Part shown: piece after piece, positions 16,500-26,700 of the stretch
How positions within the stretch are numbered: the stretch's first letter is position 1
Layout: each line of letters begins with the position of its first letter
Assembly: GCA_024277815.1 (NCBI GenBank)
Contig: JAJRUM010000014.1
Location: 33,577 to 97,576, forward strand
Direction of reading: 5' to 3'
DNA length: 64,000 bases
From: Gammaproteobacteria bacterium
GTDB lineage: Bacteria > Pseudomonadota > Gammaproteobacteria > Xanthomonadales > SZUA-36
The notes under the pieces: generated by a model
Told to the model about the DNA's origin: nothing
Database searches by the model: none
What the model saw: the letters and a program-made list of their open reading frames with translations, nothing else
Program-made: the position numbers and the translations under genes

Positions 16500-17525
16500 T
16501 TACAAAGCACTAATCAGGAACTCGATTTCCTGGTCGGTGGTCGAATGGCCAAATACGAACCGTGCGAGGTCATCCCGGCCCGGCCAGCGCTGAAACAATA
16601 TATCCAGTGACTCCAGGTGCGTGAATCCCTCATCAGTCCATTTCAGAAACACCTCGTTGGCCTGCACCGGGTACTCAAGGTTGGCTTGTGGGTGAGATTT
16701 TACCGCGGCAGCAAATTTTGCTGCCTGTTGGTTGGCATGTGTTGCCATTTCCAGCCAACGGTTATCTTCCAGGTAGGCGAGTAGTTGGGCTGATACATAG
16801 CGCATTTTGCTGAGCAGGTGGCCGGAACGTTTGCGCAGTCGCTCGGCGGTATCCCGCCATTGTGGCTGGTTAAAAATCAACAGGGCTTCAGCTGCCATGC
16901 AGCCATTTTTACTGGCACCAAAGGAGAGCATGTCGATGCCGGCTTCGGCGGTGATCTCTGCCGGGTGGCAGCCAAGGCCGGCGACCGCATTGGCGAAGCG
17001 GGCACCATCCATATGGGTTTTCATACCCAGGTCATGGGCGTAGTCGCACAGGCTGCGGACTTCATCAGCCGTGTAGACTGTGCCGCTTTCTGTGCTTTGG
17101 GTCAGGCTGAGCGCCGAAGGCAGGTAGCTGTGAACCCCGTGCCCCTCTGTGTCGCGGATGGATTGACTTAGTGTTTCCAGGCTTAGCTTGCCGGCTTCGC
17201 CTTCTACCGGCACCAGGCGCAAACCGTTACCAAAAAATTCCGGCGCACCGCTTTCGTCGTTCTGGATATGTGCGCTTTGATGGCAGTACACGCTGCCCCA
17301 CGGTGGTGTGACGGTGGCCAGCGCAATGGCATTGGCCACGGTTCCGGTGGTGACCAGCAATACCGTGACATCGGTGCGAAACAGTTCAGAGAAGGCCCGT
17401 TCAAGCTGGTTGGACCAGGCGTCTTCAGCATAGGCAGTGGCTGTGCCGTGGTTGGCCTCGACAATAGCGTCCATCATGGCGGGCGCTATTGGTGTTTCGT
17501 TGTCGCTACTGAAGTTGACGGCCAT
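16500..17525 (-). CDS. ltaE: low-specificity L-threonine aldolase
   Basis: 341 residues, normal for this PLP fold-type I family. It begins MAVNFSSDNETPIAP and carries the PLP-lysine context SFGASKNGCMAAEA near residue 205. The enzyme cleaves threonine or allo-threonine to glycine and acetaldehyde. It is divergent from hrpA with only 45 nt between the start codons. Related beta-eliminating lyases share the fold, but the N-terminus and motif fit threonine aldolase best. Confidence 0.88.
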   Translation of the reverse strand: MAVNFSSDNETPIAPAMMDAIVEANHGTATAYAEDAWSNQLERAFSELFRTDVTVLLVTTGTVANAIALATVTPPWGSVYCHQSAHIQNDESGAPEFFGNGLRLVPVEGEAGKLSLETLSQSIRDTEGHGVHSYLPSALSLTQSTESGTVYTADEVRSLCDYAHDLGMKTHMDGARFANAVAGLGCHPAEITAEAGIDMLSFGASKNGCMAAEALLIFNQPQWRDTAERLRKRSGHLLSKMRYVSAQLLAYLEDNRWLEMATHANQQAAKFAAAVKSHPQANLEYPVQANEVFLKWTDEGFTHLESLDILFQRWPGRDDLARFVFGHSTTDQEIEFLISAL

Positions 17526-17531
17526 ATTACT

Positions 17532-17562
17532 TTGTCCTGATTCGCTGACCCCATATTATAAT
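17532..17562 (+). promoter_or_regulatory. candidate hrpA promoter
   Basis: TTGTCC at 17532-17537 with TATTAT at 17554-17559 (16-nt spacer) or TATAAT at 17557-17562 (19-nt spacer). Transcription would start close to the hrpA ATG at 17571, so the transcript may be leaderless or nearly so. Confidence 0.45.
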
Positions 17563-17570
17563 GCGCCGTC

Positions 17571-20500
17571 ATGGGGAGCGAAACGAAACATGCGAGGAAA
17601 CTCGACCAGCTTGAAGGCATGCTGGATGGCATCATGCAGGCTGACGCGGCGTGGTGTCGTCAGCGCATCAAAGGGGCAAGAAAAAACCTCCGCAAGGGGC
17701 AGTCCATAGAGGCATCGTTGCAGTTGATAGTTGACCGTTGCACGCGTTCTGCCAGTATCTGCCAGCAAAGGGTTGGCCGACTGCCAGTGCCAGCGTATGA
17801 TCCGGCCCTGCCAATTGTCAGCCACCGTGAAGAAATTGTTGCCGCCATCAGGCAACATCAGGTGCTGGTCATTGCCGGCGAAACCGGTTCTGGAAAAACC
17901 ACCCAGATTCCCAAGATGTGCCTGCAGGCAGGCCGTGGCGTTCGAGGACTGATTGGCTGTACCCAGCCCCGGCGTATTGCTGCCCGGGCCATGGCAGAGC
18001 GTGTGGCGGAAGAACTTGGCAGCACCCTGGGCGAGGTAGTGGGGTACCAGGTGAGGTTCCGTGAAAAACTGCGCAAGGATGGCATTGTCAAGTTCATGAC
18101 GGATGGTATCCTGCTGGCGGAAACCACCCATGACCGGAACCTCAATGCTTACGATACGATCATTATTGACGAGGCCCACGAGCGCAGCCTGAACATCGAT
18201 TTTTTACTTGGTTACATCCGCCAATTGCTTGCACGCCGCCCGGACCTGCGCGTCATTATTACCTCCGCTACCATTGACACAACAAAGTTTGCCCGCCACT
18301 TCGGTGATGCCCCGGTTATCGAGGTTTCCGGTCGCGGTTATCCGGTTGAAGTTGAGTACCAGCCACTGGATGAAGAGGTGGCCGGGGAGCAACCCAATAG
18401 CCGTGACTTGTATGCCGGTATTGCCAACGCTGTTCAGCGCCTCAACAGGCTTGATGCGAGGGGCGATATGCTGGTGTTCCTGTCGGGCGAGCGTGAAATC
18501 CACGAGGCCCGGGACTTCCTGCAAAAACAGAACTTTCGCCATACTGAGGTATTGCCGCTGTTTGCAAGACTGCCGGTGGCGGAGCAGCGTAAAGTTTTTC
18601 ATCCGGGTGCTTTACGCCGCATCATTCTATGCACCAACGTGGCGGAGACGTCCCTGACCGTGCCACGGATACAGTTTGTTATTGATTCCGGGTTCGTTCG
18701 TATCAGCCGCTATTCACACCGCAGCCGTGTGCAGCGCCTGCCGATAGAACCCGTTTCACAAGCTTCTGCCAACCAGCGTAAAGGCCGCTGTGGCCGTCTT
18801 GGGCCCGGTACCTGTATCCGCTTGTACAGCGAAGCTGATTTCAACTTGCGGCCGGAGTTTACCGAGCCGGAAATTTTGCGTACCTCGCTGGCCTCGGTTA
18901 TTTTACGGATGTTGACGATGCGGCTGGGTGCGGTTGAAGCGTTTCCTTTTCTGGACCGTCCGGCACCGCGCATGATTAATGACGCTTACCACTTGTTGTT
19001 TGAATTGGGGGCGATTGATCAGCACCGCCAGCCGGTTGCGCTGGGGCGCCAGCTTGCAGGCTGGCCGCTGGACGTGAGGTTGGCACGGATGCTGGTCGAA
19101 GCAGGCAGGCAGAACTGCCTGCAGGAGCTACTGGTGCTGGTTGCGGGGCTGAGTATTCAGGACCCGAGGGAGCGGCCACTGGACAAAACTGCGGCTGCAG
19201 ATGAATCCCATGACAGATTTACGGATGAGCACTCAGATTTTATGGCCTTGCTGGGCTTGTGGCGCTACCTCAAAAAACAGCGCCATGAGAAATCAGCGAG
19301 CCAGTTTCGCAAGCTGTGTAAACGGGAATTTCTCAATTGGCAACGGGTGAACGAGTGGTTTGATCTGGTCCGCCAACTCAATGACCAGGCCCGCGAGGAA
19401 AAACTGGAAAGTAACTGCGAGGCAGCAGGCTTTGAGCCAATTCACAAGTCGCTTCTGGCTGGACTACTAAGCCACATTGGTAACAAAGACCCGGAAGATA
19501 GCAGCTATATGGGTGCACGTTCGAGGACATTCCATGTTTTCCCTGGCTCCGGGCTGTTTGGCAAGCGACCCCAGTGGTTGATGGCAGCAGAGATCGTGGA
19601 GACGACTAAAACCTGGGCAATAAACAATGCGCAGATCAAACCGGAGTGGATAGAACAGCAGGCAGCGCACCTGTTGAAACACCACTACAACGACCCGCAC
19701 TGGTCACGTAAACGGGGCAAGGTACTTGCCTGGGAGCAGGTGTCGTTGTTCGGTCTGGTCATCGTTGAGAAACGCAGAACCGACTACAGCAGGATAGATC
19801 CGGTTGCGGCACGTGAACTGTTTATCACGGGTGCACTGGTGCGGGGTGAACTGGATACGCGCGCGGGCTTCATGCAGAACAACCTGCAGGTCCGGGAAGA
19901 GATTGAAGCACTGGAACACAAGCGCAGAAAGCATGATGTCATGGCGGATGAGTCGGCGTTGTTCGAATTCTTTGATGCGCGGGTTCCAGCAGATGTGTGT
20001 GCCAGCACCGGGTTTGAAAAGTGGCTGCATCAGCTGGGTGGTCAGGGCCGCCAGCAACTGTACATCAGCCATGATGTCCTGTTGCAGGACCAGGCGGGTG
20101 ATGCGCCGCAAGACCAGTATCCGGATTCACTTCAGGCGGGTGTGTTCAGGCTGCCATTGCGCTATCAGTTCAGGCCGGGTGATGAAGCCGATGGCGTGAC
20201 GCTTGAGGTACCGCTGGAGAGGTTGAATGCACTGGATCATGGCCAGTTGCAGTGGTTGGTCCCCGGTTTACTCCGCGACAAGGTCGTTGCGCTGATTAAA
20301 AGCTTGCCGAAGCCTCAACGGCGTGCATTCACTCCGGTGCCACAATTTGCAGACGCTGCCCTGGAGCGGTTGCTGGTGCAGCAGGGTAGCAACTGTCCGG
20401 GCCCGCTATTGCCCGCTCTGGCCGACGCTCTGCAGGTTATCAGTGGCATGCAGGTTGAAGCCGGGGCATTCGATGAAGCCGTTCTGGAGGACCATCTGAG

Positions 20501-21485
20501 GTTTCGTATCGAGGTGGTTGATGAGCAGGGTGACTGTATTGCCGTCAGCCGTAATCTGGCAGAGTTGCAACAGCAGTACGGCCAACAGGCCAGGCGCCGC
20601 TTTATGGACCAACTGGGAGGTGAGGGGCTGCGGGATTCTGAACGTGAGTGGGTGTTTGGTGAACTGCCTGATACCACGCTTACAGAAACAGAAAATGGCC
20701 AGCAGATCCAGGCCTGGCCAGCCATTGTTGACCAACACGATGCGGTCGGCCTGCGCTGGTTTGATACGGCTGAAGAAGCGGCGCTGGCGCATCACCAGGG
20801 TGTGTTGCGGTTATTGGCATTGCAGTTAGGCAGCAAATTGCGAGCCTTGCGCAAGCAGCATGGCCTGAGTGCCGCCGGCTTGCTGGCGTGGAGCGCAATC
20901 GGTTCAACTGCAACGCTGGTCGAAGACCTGATAAATAGCTGTCTGCTGCAAGCGGTGGCTGACGGCCCCGCACAGGTACGCAGCAAGCAGACGTTTGAAC
21001 AGTTGCTGGCGAGAACCCGGTCAGAGATCGGGCCGTTGGCGCGGCAGCAGGCAATGCACCTCAATAAGGCATTGAAGAGGTGGGGCGTTGTTGCCAATGC
21101 CCTGGACGATGAGTTTGCCCGGTTACGCCCGGAGGTGTTTGAGGATATGCGCAGCCAGCTTGATGACATGGTCTATGCAGGATTTCTGCAGGACTTGAGT
21201 CCGGCACGGCTGAGGCATTACCCGCGCTACCTTGAGGCAATGCAGCTCAGGCTGGACGGGGTTGAGAAAGATCCGCGCAGGGACGCAGGCAGGATGCATC
21301 AGGTCGAACCTTTTTGGCAGCAGTATCTGCAGTTGCTGGAGGATGGTCAGGACTATGACGATGATGTAGATGTTTATCGTTGGCTGGTCGAGGAGTTCCG
21401 GGTGTCACTGTTTGCACAGCAACTTGGTGCGGCAACCCGGGTTTCGGTAAAGCGTCTTCAACAGGCGTGGAAAAAAATTGGCTGA
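17571..21485 (+). CDS. hrpA: ATP-dependent RNA helicase HrpA
   Basis: 1304 residues, matching the ~1300 of E. coli HrpA. DEAH-box motifs are present in order: Walker A GETGSGKTT (near 105), TQPRRIAA, DEAHERS, SATID, then QRKGRCGR-type motif VI, followed by HA2, OB-fold and the long C-terminal DUF3418 region. HrpA is implicated in mRNA processing and in rescuing stalled or collided ribosomes. The gene precedes relA by 48 nt on the same strand. The upstream gap to ltaE is only 45 nt. Confidence 0.96.
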   Translation: MGSETKHARKLDQLEGMLDGIMQADAAWCRQRIKGARKNLRKGQSIEASLQLIVDRCTRSASICQQRVGRLPVPAYDPALPIVSHREEIVAAIRQHQVLVIAGETGSGKTTQIPKMCLQAGRGVRGLIGCTQPRRIAARAMAERVAEELGSTLGEVVGYQVRFREKLRKDGIVKFMTDGILLAETTHDRNLNAYDTIIIDEAHERSLNIDFLLGYIRQLLARRPDLRVIITSATIDTTKFARHFGDAPVIEVSGRGYPVEVEYQPLDEEVAGEQPNSRDLYAGIANAVQRLNRLDARGDMLVFLSGEREIHEARDFLQKQNFRHTEVLPLFARLPVAEQRKVFHPGALRRIILCTNVAETSLTVPRIQFVIDSGFVRISRYSHRSRVQRLPIEPVSQASANQRKGRCGRLGPGTCIRLYSEADFNLRPEFTEPEILRTSLASVILRMLTMRLGAVEAFPFLDRPAPRMINDAYHLLFELGAIDQHRQPVALGRQLAGWPLDVRLARMLVEAGRQNCLQELLVLVAGLSIQDPRERPLDKTAAADESHDRFTDEHSDFMALLGLWRYLKKQRHEKSASQFRKLCKREFLNWQRVNEWFDLVRQLNDQAREEKLESNCEAAGFEPIHKSLLAGLLSHIGNKDPEDSSYMGARSRTFHVFPGSGLFGKRPQWLMAAEIVETTKTWAINNAQIKPEWIEQQAAHLLKHHYNDPHWSRKRGKVLAWEQVSLFGLVIVEKRRTDYSRIDPVAARELFITGALVRGELDTRAGFMQNNLQVREEIEALEHKRRKHDVMADESALFEFFDARVPADVCASTGFEKWLHQLGGQGRQQLYISHDVLLQDQAGDAPQDQYPDSLQAGVFRLPLRYQFRPGDEADGVTLEVPLERLNALDHGQLQWLVPGLLRDKVVALIKSLPKPQRRAFTPVPQFADAALERLLVQQGSNCPGPLLPALADALQVISGMQVEAGAFDEAVLEDHLRFRIEVVDEQGDCIAVSRNLAELQQQYGQQARRRFMDQLGGEGLRDSEREWVFGELPDTTLTETENGQQIQAWPAIVDQHDAVGLRWFDTAEEAALAHHQGVLRLLALQLGSKLRALRKQHGLSAAGLLAWSAIGSTATLVEDLINSCLLQAVADGPAQVRSKQTFEQLLARTRSEIGPLARQQAMHLNKALKRWGVVANALDDEFARLRPEVFEDMRSQLDDMVYAGFLQDLSPARLRHYPRYLEAMQLRLDGVEKDPRRDAGRMHQVEPFWQQYLQLLEDGQDYDDDVDVYRWLVEEFRVSLFAQQLGAATRVSVKRLQQAWKKIG

Positions 21486-21533
21486 CGCACAGCCAGCCAT
21501 TGTTTTACAACGTTTAAACCTCATATTTCGAAG

Positions 21534-23705
21534 ATGGACAGCAACGCCTTAAAGAATCCCGCTGCATGGTTGCAGGCCTATCGAGACTCAGTGGGAGAGC
21601 CGGCTGAAGAGTGCCTTCACCTGTTCGAAAAACTCCGCGCCGGCAAGCTGGCGGGCGGGGATAATTTGTTGTTGCTGCAGAACCTGCTGGAAATTATCTC
21701 AGGGCTATCACCTGACCCGCATACGGTCAGCTGCGCGATGCTGTTTGTGGCCTCACAATGCGGTGAGGATATTTCCCGGCTACGCACTGACTTACCGCCT
21801 GCGGTTGTTGATCAGCTCGACCAGTTGCTATATCTGGTTAAGTTGGAAACTGAACACCTGCCTGCCAGTACGGCCCATACGGCTGAAGGCCTGAGGCGTC
21901 TGTTGCTGGCCCTGATCAAGGATGTGCGAGTCGTTTTGATCACCCTGGCCTGGCAACTGGTCCGGCTGCGTCAGGCCAAGAGCAGGGCCGGGGACGAAGC
22001 GGTAACCCTGGCGCGGGAAGTCATGCTGATACATGCGCCGCTGGCTAACCGGCTGGGCGTATGGCAGTTAAAATGGGAACTGGAGGATCTGGCCTTTCGT
22101 TTCGAGAAGCCGGAAGACTACCGGCACATTGCTGCACTGGTGTCTGAACGTCGTGCGGACCGGGAAAGCTATATTCGCAGGTTTGGCGAAAAGCTGGAAA
22201 CAGCCATTGCCGAGGCTGGTATTACCGGAGAAGTGAAGGGTCGCCCCAAGCATATTTACAGTATCTACAGGAAAATGCAGCGCAAGGGACTGGATTTCCA
22301 TGAGCTTTTTGACGTCAGGGCAGTGCGTGTGCTGGTTGATGACGTGCCGGGTTGTTACAGCGTGCTCGGTCTGGTACATACCTTGTGGCAGCCGATCCCG
22401 GGGGAATTTGACGACTACATTACCATGCCCAAAGGCAATGACTACCAGTCGTTGCACACGGCCGTTGCTGGCCCCGAAGGCAAGGTTATCGAGGTGCAAA
22501 TCCGCACCTTCCAGATGAACGAGCATGCCGAACTGGGTGTGGCAGCGCACTGGCGTTATAAGGAAGGCGGTCCCAATGACCCCGCATTCGATAACAAGGT
22601 CGCAGTGATGCGGCAACTGCTGGATGCTGGTGAGGACAAGCTGGATGATGAAAGCCTGCTGGAAAGTTTTCAAACCGCCGCCAGTGAGGACCGCGTCTAC
22701 GTATTAACCCCCAGAGGGGCAGTTATCGATCTGGCCCTCGGTGCGACAGTGCTGGATTTTGCTTATCACGTGCATACTGAGATTGGCCATCGCTGCCAGG
22801 GTGCCAAGGTGAATGGCCGCATCGTACCGCTAACCCATCGCCTGGAAACGGGCAACCGGGTCGAGATTTTGACTGGCAAGCATCCCCGTCCCAGCAGGGA
22901 CTGGCTGAACCCGCGGTTGGGTTTTATTCGGGGTGCGCGGGCACGTTCCAAAGTCCGGCAGTGGTTCCGCCGCGAGAGTCACGAAGAGAACCTCAGTCAG
23001 GGCAGGGATCTTGTGGAGGCTGACCTGAAACGGCTCGGCTTGTTGGTTGCAGATCTTGAAGGCGTACCGGAGCGGTTCAATTTTAATTCTGTGGATGACC
23101 TTTATGCCGCTGTAGGCAATGGCGACCTGACGGTTGGTCAGGTTGTGCACGCCGTTGAACGGGGTAAGGCCAGCGAGGCGGAGCCAACCGTCGAGGACCT
23201 GGTTACCCGGACACCCAAACGCCGTCGCAATCGTGCCGGGCAGGAGGGTGATGATATTGTTATCGAAGGTGTCGGCAACCTGATGACCCGAATGGCCCGT
23301 TGTTGCCAGCCGGTCCCCGGCGATCCTGTGCGTGGCTACATTACACGTGGCCGCGGAGTGGCGATTCATCGTGACAGCTGTCCCAATGTATTGCGTTGGG
23401 TACGAGAGGAGAACCCAAGGTTGATTCAGGTGCGCTGGCGGAAACAGGCAGATTCCGGCTACCGGGTTAACCTGTTGCTGCGAGCCTATAACCGGCGTGA
23501 GTTGATCAAGGATATTTCCTCGATGATGGCAGCCTCGGAAGTTTCAGTGAACGACATCAACAGCCATCAGGATGACTCGACCGAAGAGGTCAATATCCGC
23601 TTGCAGGTAACCGTCAGGGACTATCAACAGCTCAGTGAACTGCTGCATCGCCTGAACGGTATTCCGAATGTGTTTGAGGCCTGCAGACTCCGGGAAAAAG
23701 CCTGA
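21534..23705 (+). CDS. relA: (p)ppGpp synthetase RelA
   Basis: 723 residues with the long RelA/SpoT layout: degenerate N-terminal HD hydrolase domain (about 20-190; the His-Asp pair is absent), synthetase domain (about 240-350, with GRPKHIYSIYRKM and GNDYQSLHTAV), TGS domain (about 400-460), a Cys-containing zinc-finger/helical region (MARCCQPVPGD) and a C-terminal ACT domain. It makes (p)ppGpp from GTP/GDP and ATP on amino-acid-starved ribosomes. Loss of the HD residues marks RelA rather than SpoT. It is convergent with the next gene, 8 nt away. Confidence 0.95.
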   Translation: MDSNALKNPAAWLQAYRDSVGEPAEECLHLFEKLRAGKLAGGDNLLLLQNLLEIISGLSPDPHTVSCAMLFVASQCGEDISRLRTDLPPAVVDQLDQLLYLVKLETEHLPASTAHTAEGLRRLLLALIKDVRVVLITLAWQLVRLRQAKSRAGDEAVTLAREVMLIHAPLANRLGVWQLKWELEDLAFRFEKPEDYRHIAALVSERRADRESYIRRFGEKLETAIAEAGITGEVKGRPKHIYSIYRKMQRKGLDFHELFDVRAVRVLVDDVPGCYSVLGLVHTLWQPIPGEFDDYITMPKGNDYQSLHTAVAGPEGKVIEVQIRTFQMNEHAELGVAAHWRYKEGGPNDPAFDNKVAVMRQLLDAGEDKLDDESLLESFQTAASEDRVYVLTPRGAVIDLALGATVLDFAYHVHTEIGHRCQGAKVNGRIVPLTHRLETGNRVEILTGKHPRPSRDWLNPRLGFIRGARARSKVRQWFRRESHEENLSQGRDLVEADLKRLGLLVADLEGVPERFNFNSVDDLYAAVGNGDLTVGQVVHAVERGKASEAEPTVEDLVTRTPKRRRNRAGQEGDDIVIEGVGNLMTRMARCCQPVPGDPVRGYITRGRGVAIHRDSCPNVLRWVREENPRLIQVRWRKQADSGYRVNLLLRAYNRRELIKDISSMMAASEVSVNDINSHQDDSTEEVNIRLQVTVRDYQQLSELLHRLNGIPNVFEACRLREKA

Positions 23706-23713
23706 CAGCAGTT

Positions 23714-26700
23714 CTATATTCTGGAGAATGAATTAAATAGTGCCGCGAGGCTCGCGCGGGCCGCCGCCACTGAAAAATGCGCTTCAACATTCTGTATAGA
23801 AGCTTCTGATAGACGGTGCCACAGCGCTTCGTCCTGGTAGAGCCTGATGACTTCATCTGCAAATGCTCTGGCGTCGCCGGCAACCAGCAAATGTTGCTCG
23901 TGTTCCGCAAACATGCCCTCTGCAGCGGCAGGCGTAGCCACCACAGGCTGGCCATGCGCCATGCTCATATTGACCTTGCCTTTCACGCCGGCGCCATAAC
24001 GCAGGGGTGCCACGGCAAGGCGGCAGTCGTCGAGGAATGGTTGCAATGATTCCACGAAGCCATGGAATATCACTCCGTCCCCATGCAGAGAGGAGACTTT
24101 TTCCGGAGCGTTGCTGCCGATCAGGTGAAAGCGCATCTGTGGCACAGACGCATGGATCAGTGGCCAGACTTCACTGACGAACCAGCAGGCTGCATCAATA
24201 TTAGGTGGGTGCTGGTAACCGCCGACGAAGAAAATATCCTGCCGATCGGCGAAGTCATTGCTTCGACCCGGCACATGGTGAATGTTTGAGAGTATATGGA
24301 CTTTCTGGCCAGGGGCATCCTGTGCCAGTACTTCTTTCTCAACCGTGCTGACGACCAGTGTCGCGTCTGCCGCCTTGATGACTGACATTTCTGCGCGACG
24401 GGTTTGCTGTGCCGTACGTTTGAGCGGCAGGCTGCCCTCAAGCTCGGCCAGACGTTGTTCACGCAGGTAGTGCAGGTCGACCGTATCGAAAATAAAACGT
24501 GCGGTTGGGCAATAGCGCTTCAGCAGGGAAACGTAGTTGGTTGCAATGTAATGGCGGCTGATGAAGACATAGTCGAATTCACTTCCCCGGTTACGGAAGA
24601 ACTCATGCAGAGACTCCAGCCACGGATGAAACAGGACCTCGATGCCGGTCTTCTGCAGGTCGCGGGTGTAGTTGCCGGCATAGTCGCGGTTGTCAGCAAA
24701 AAATGTGACGTTGTACCCCATGTCCCTGCAGCACTGCATCAGGTTGGTCAGGCGGACGCTGCCGGAATCCTTGTCGGGCTCTGGCGTAGTGGCGTCAATG
24801 ATCAGGATGCGCCCTTTACAACGGTGGTGGACAGCATGGTAAAGCGCTGCGCTGTCATCCGGGCCACTGATTTTCTCCGGTTGCGAGTTTGCCAGTTCGG
24901 TTTTCCAGCGCTCAATGAATTTCTGCTGGTTGACGAGTTGGTACTTTTTGATGCCACTGGAGGTATCTGTCCCCGCAGTGATGCCTTCGTGGTGGACCAC
25001 CACGGACATGGGCTGGACAAATACCTTCAGGCCTGACTCACGAACCCGGAAAGCGAGGTCAGTGTCTTCGTAGTAGGCGGGTGAATAGCGTTCGTCCAGC
25101 GCACCGATCTGATGGAAGTGTTTTGTTCTCAGGGCGATGCACGCGCCTGAGCAGTAATCCACTTCGCGCAGGAAGTGGTATTCGGGGTTGTCGGCATCTT
25201 GTTCACGGCCGTAGTTCCAGCCCGAGCCGTCACTGAAAATAATGCTACCGGATTCCTGCAAGCTGCCATCGGGATAAATCAGCCGGGCGCCGACCAGCCC
25301 TGCTTGCGGTTCGCGTGAGAAAGTATCGACCAATTCATCCAGCCAGCCTTCCATAACCTGGGTGTCATTGTTCAGTAAAACCAGGAATTCACCCCTTGCA
25401 GCGTCAGCGCCACGATTGCAACTGCCGACAAAACCGAGGTTTTGCTCATTTCTCAGGTGCTTCAAGCCTTTGATCTGTGCAAGCTGTGCGGCCGTTTCAT
25501 CGCTGGACTGGTCGTCCACGACTATCACTTCAAAAGAATACTTACCGGTTGTTTCCATCAGGCTGCGCAGGCAGGCGGCGGTATAGATCCACTTGTTGTA
25601 AACAGGGATTACGATGCTCACATCGGGCTGATCAGGCTGTGGGAAAACAGCGGGTGCCTGCGGGTTTCCAACCGCTCCCATACCCGCAGTGGACTGTGGT
25701 TCGGGTTGGGTTTCCGCACCGGCATACTGCAGCCTCTTCAGCGAGCCCTGAAATCCCAGGGTTGAAAGGTTCTTGACCACCTGTGACAGTAACCAGGGCC
25801 ACCGTGCCGGGTTCCAGGCGCGAGCCAGCATGAAGTTTTTAGCCATCCGCCGGCCGACCCGTAGTGGTCGGGTAATTTTCCACGACGTACTTGCGAGGAT
25901 CAGGGTATTTTGCTGTTCGGTGTGCTCCAGTTGCCCCAGCCGTGCTTGTCTTTCTGTGGCCAGGTTGTGCAGACCTTCTATCTCAGTTTCCAATATTTCC
26001 ACCCACTGGCGGTTCCGTTGTCGTTCCGACTCCAGTAACTGGTTTGTTTTCTGCGCCCAGACTGTTCTTTGTTCAATTTTCTTTTGCAGCGACGCGCGTT
26101 CAATACCGGCTTGCAGAAGTTTGTTAGCCGCCAGCATGGTTTGATAATCCGCAACAGCCTGTTGGGTTACTTTGAGCCCAGGCTCAATTGCCGTGCGCGG
26201 ACAAGCACGCCCGCCTGGTGGACAGAGCCGGTTATAGGCGCGCACCATTTCTTCCAGTTTATGTGGCTCTTCGGAGGCCAGGTTTTGCCGGGCTGTTGCT
26301 ACTTGTTGGGGTGCCTGGCACAGGCTTGCGACCTGCTCGACCAGCGCTTTTGCGCCAGCTTCAATCAGCCAGCCGGTTTCGCCATGCCGAATGCGTTCAG
26401 GGAAGCTGCCGCTGCGGGTGGCGACCACCGGAATCCCCAATTGCTGCAACTCCGACAGCGTGTAACTAAAAGTTTCAGGTACGACCGAAAGCAGCGCCGC
26501 AAAATCAGGCCCGATAGCGGCCAGGGTGGTTGCCAGCTGGTTGCGGTCATACTCAAGCAGGACATCCACGCCCGGCAGGCCAAAAAATGCTTCTCCGGAC
26601 TGTCCGGTTCCCAGCAGGTAGACCTGCACGTGTGCTGCCAGCCCGGGGAGCGCGTTGAGCAATAGCTGCTGACCTTTGCCGGGCTGCATTCGGCCCAGTA

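Noticed and set aside
22000..23700. Bifunctional SpoT-type reading of the RelA/SpoT gene
   Set aside because: The HD motif of the hydrolase domain is missing and the synthetase domain is intact, which fits RelA.
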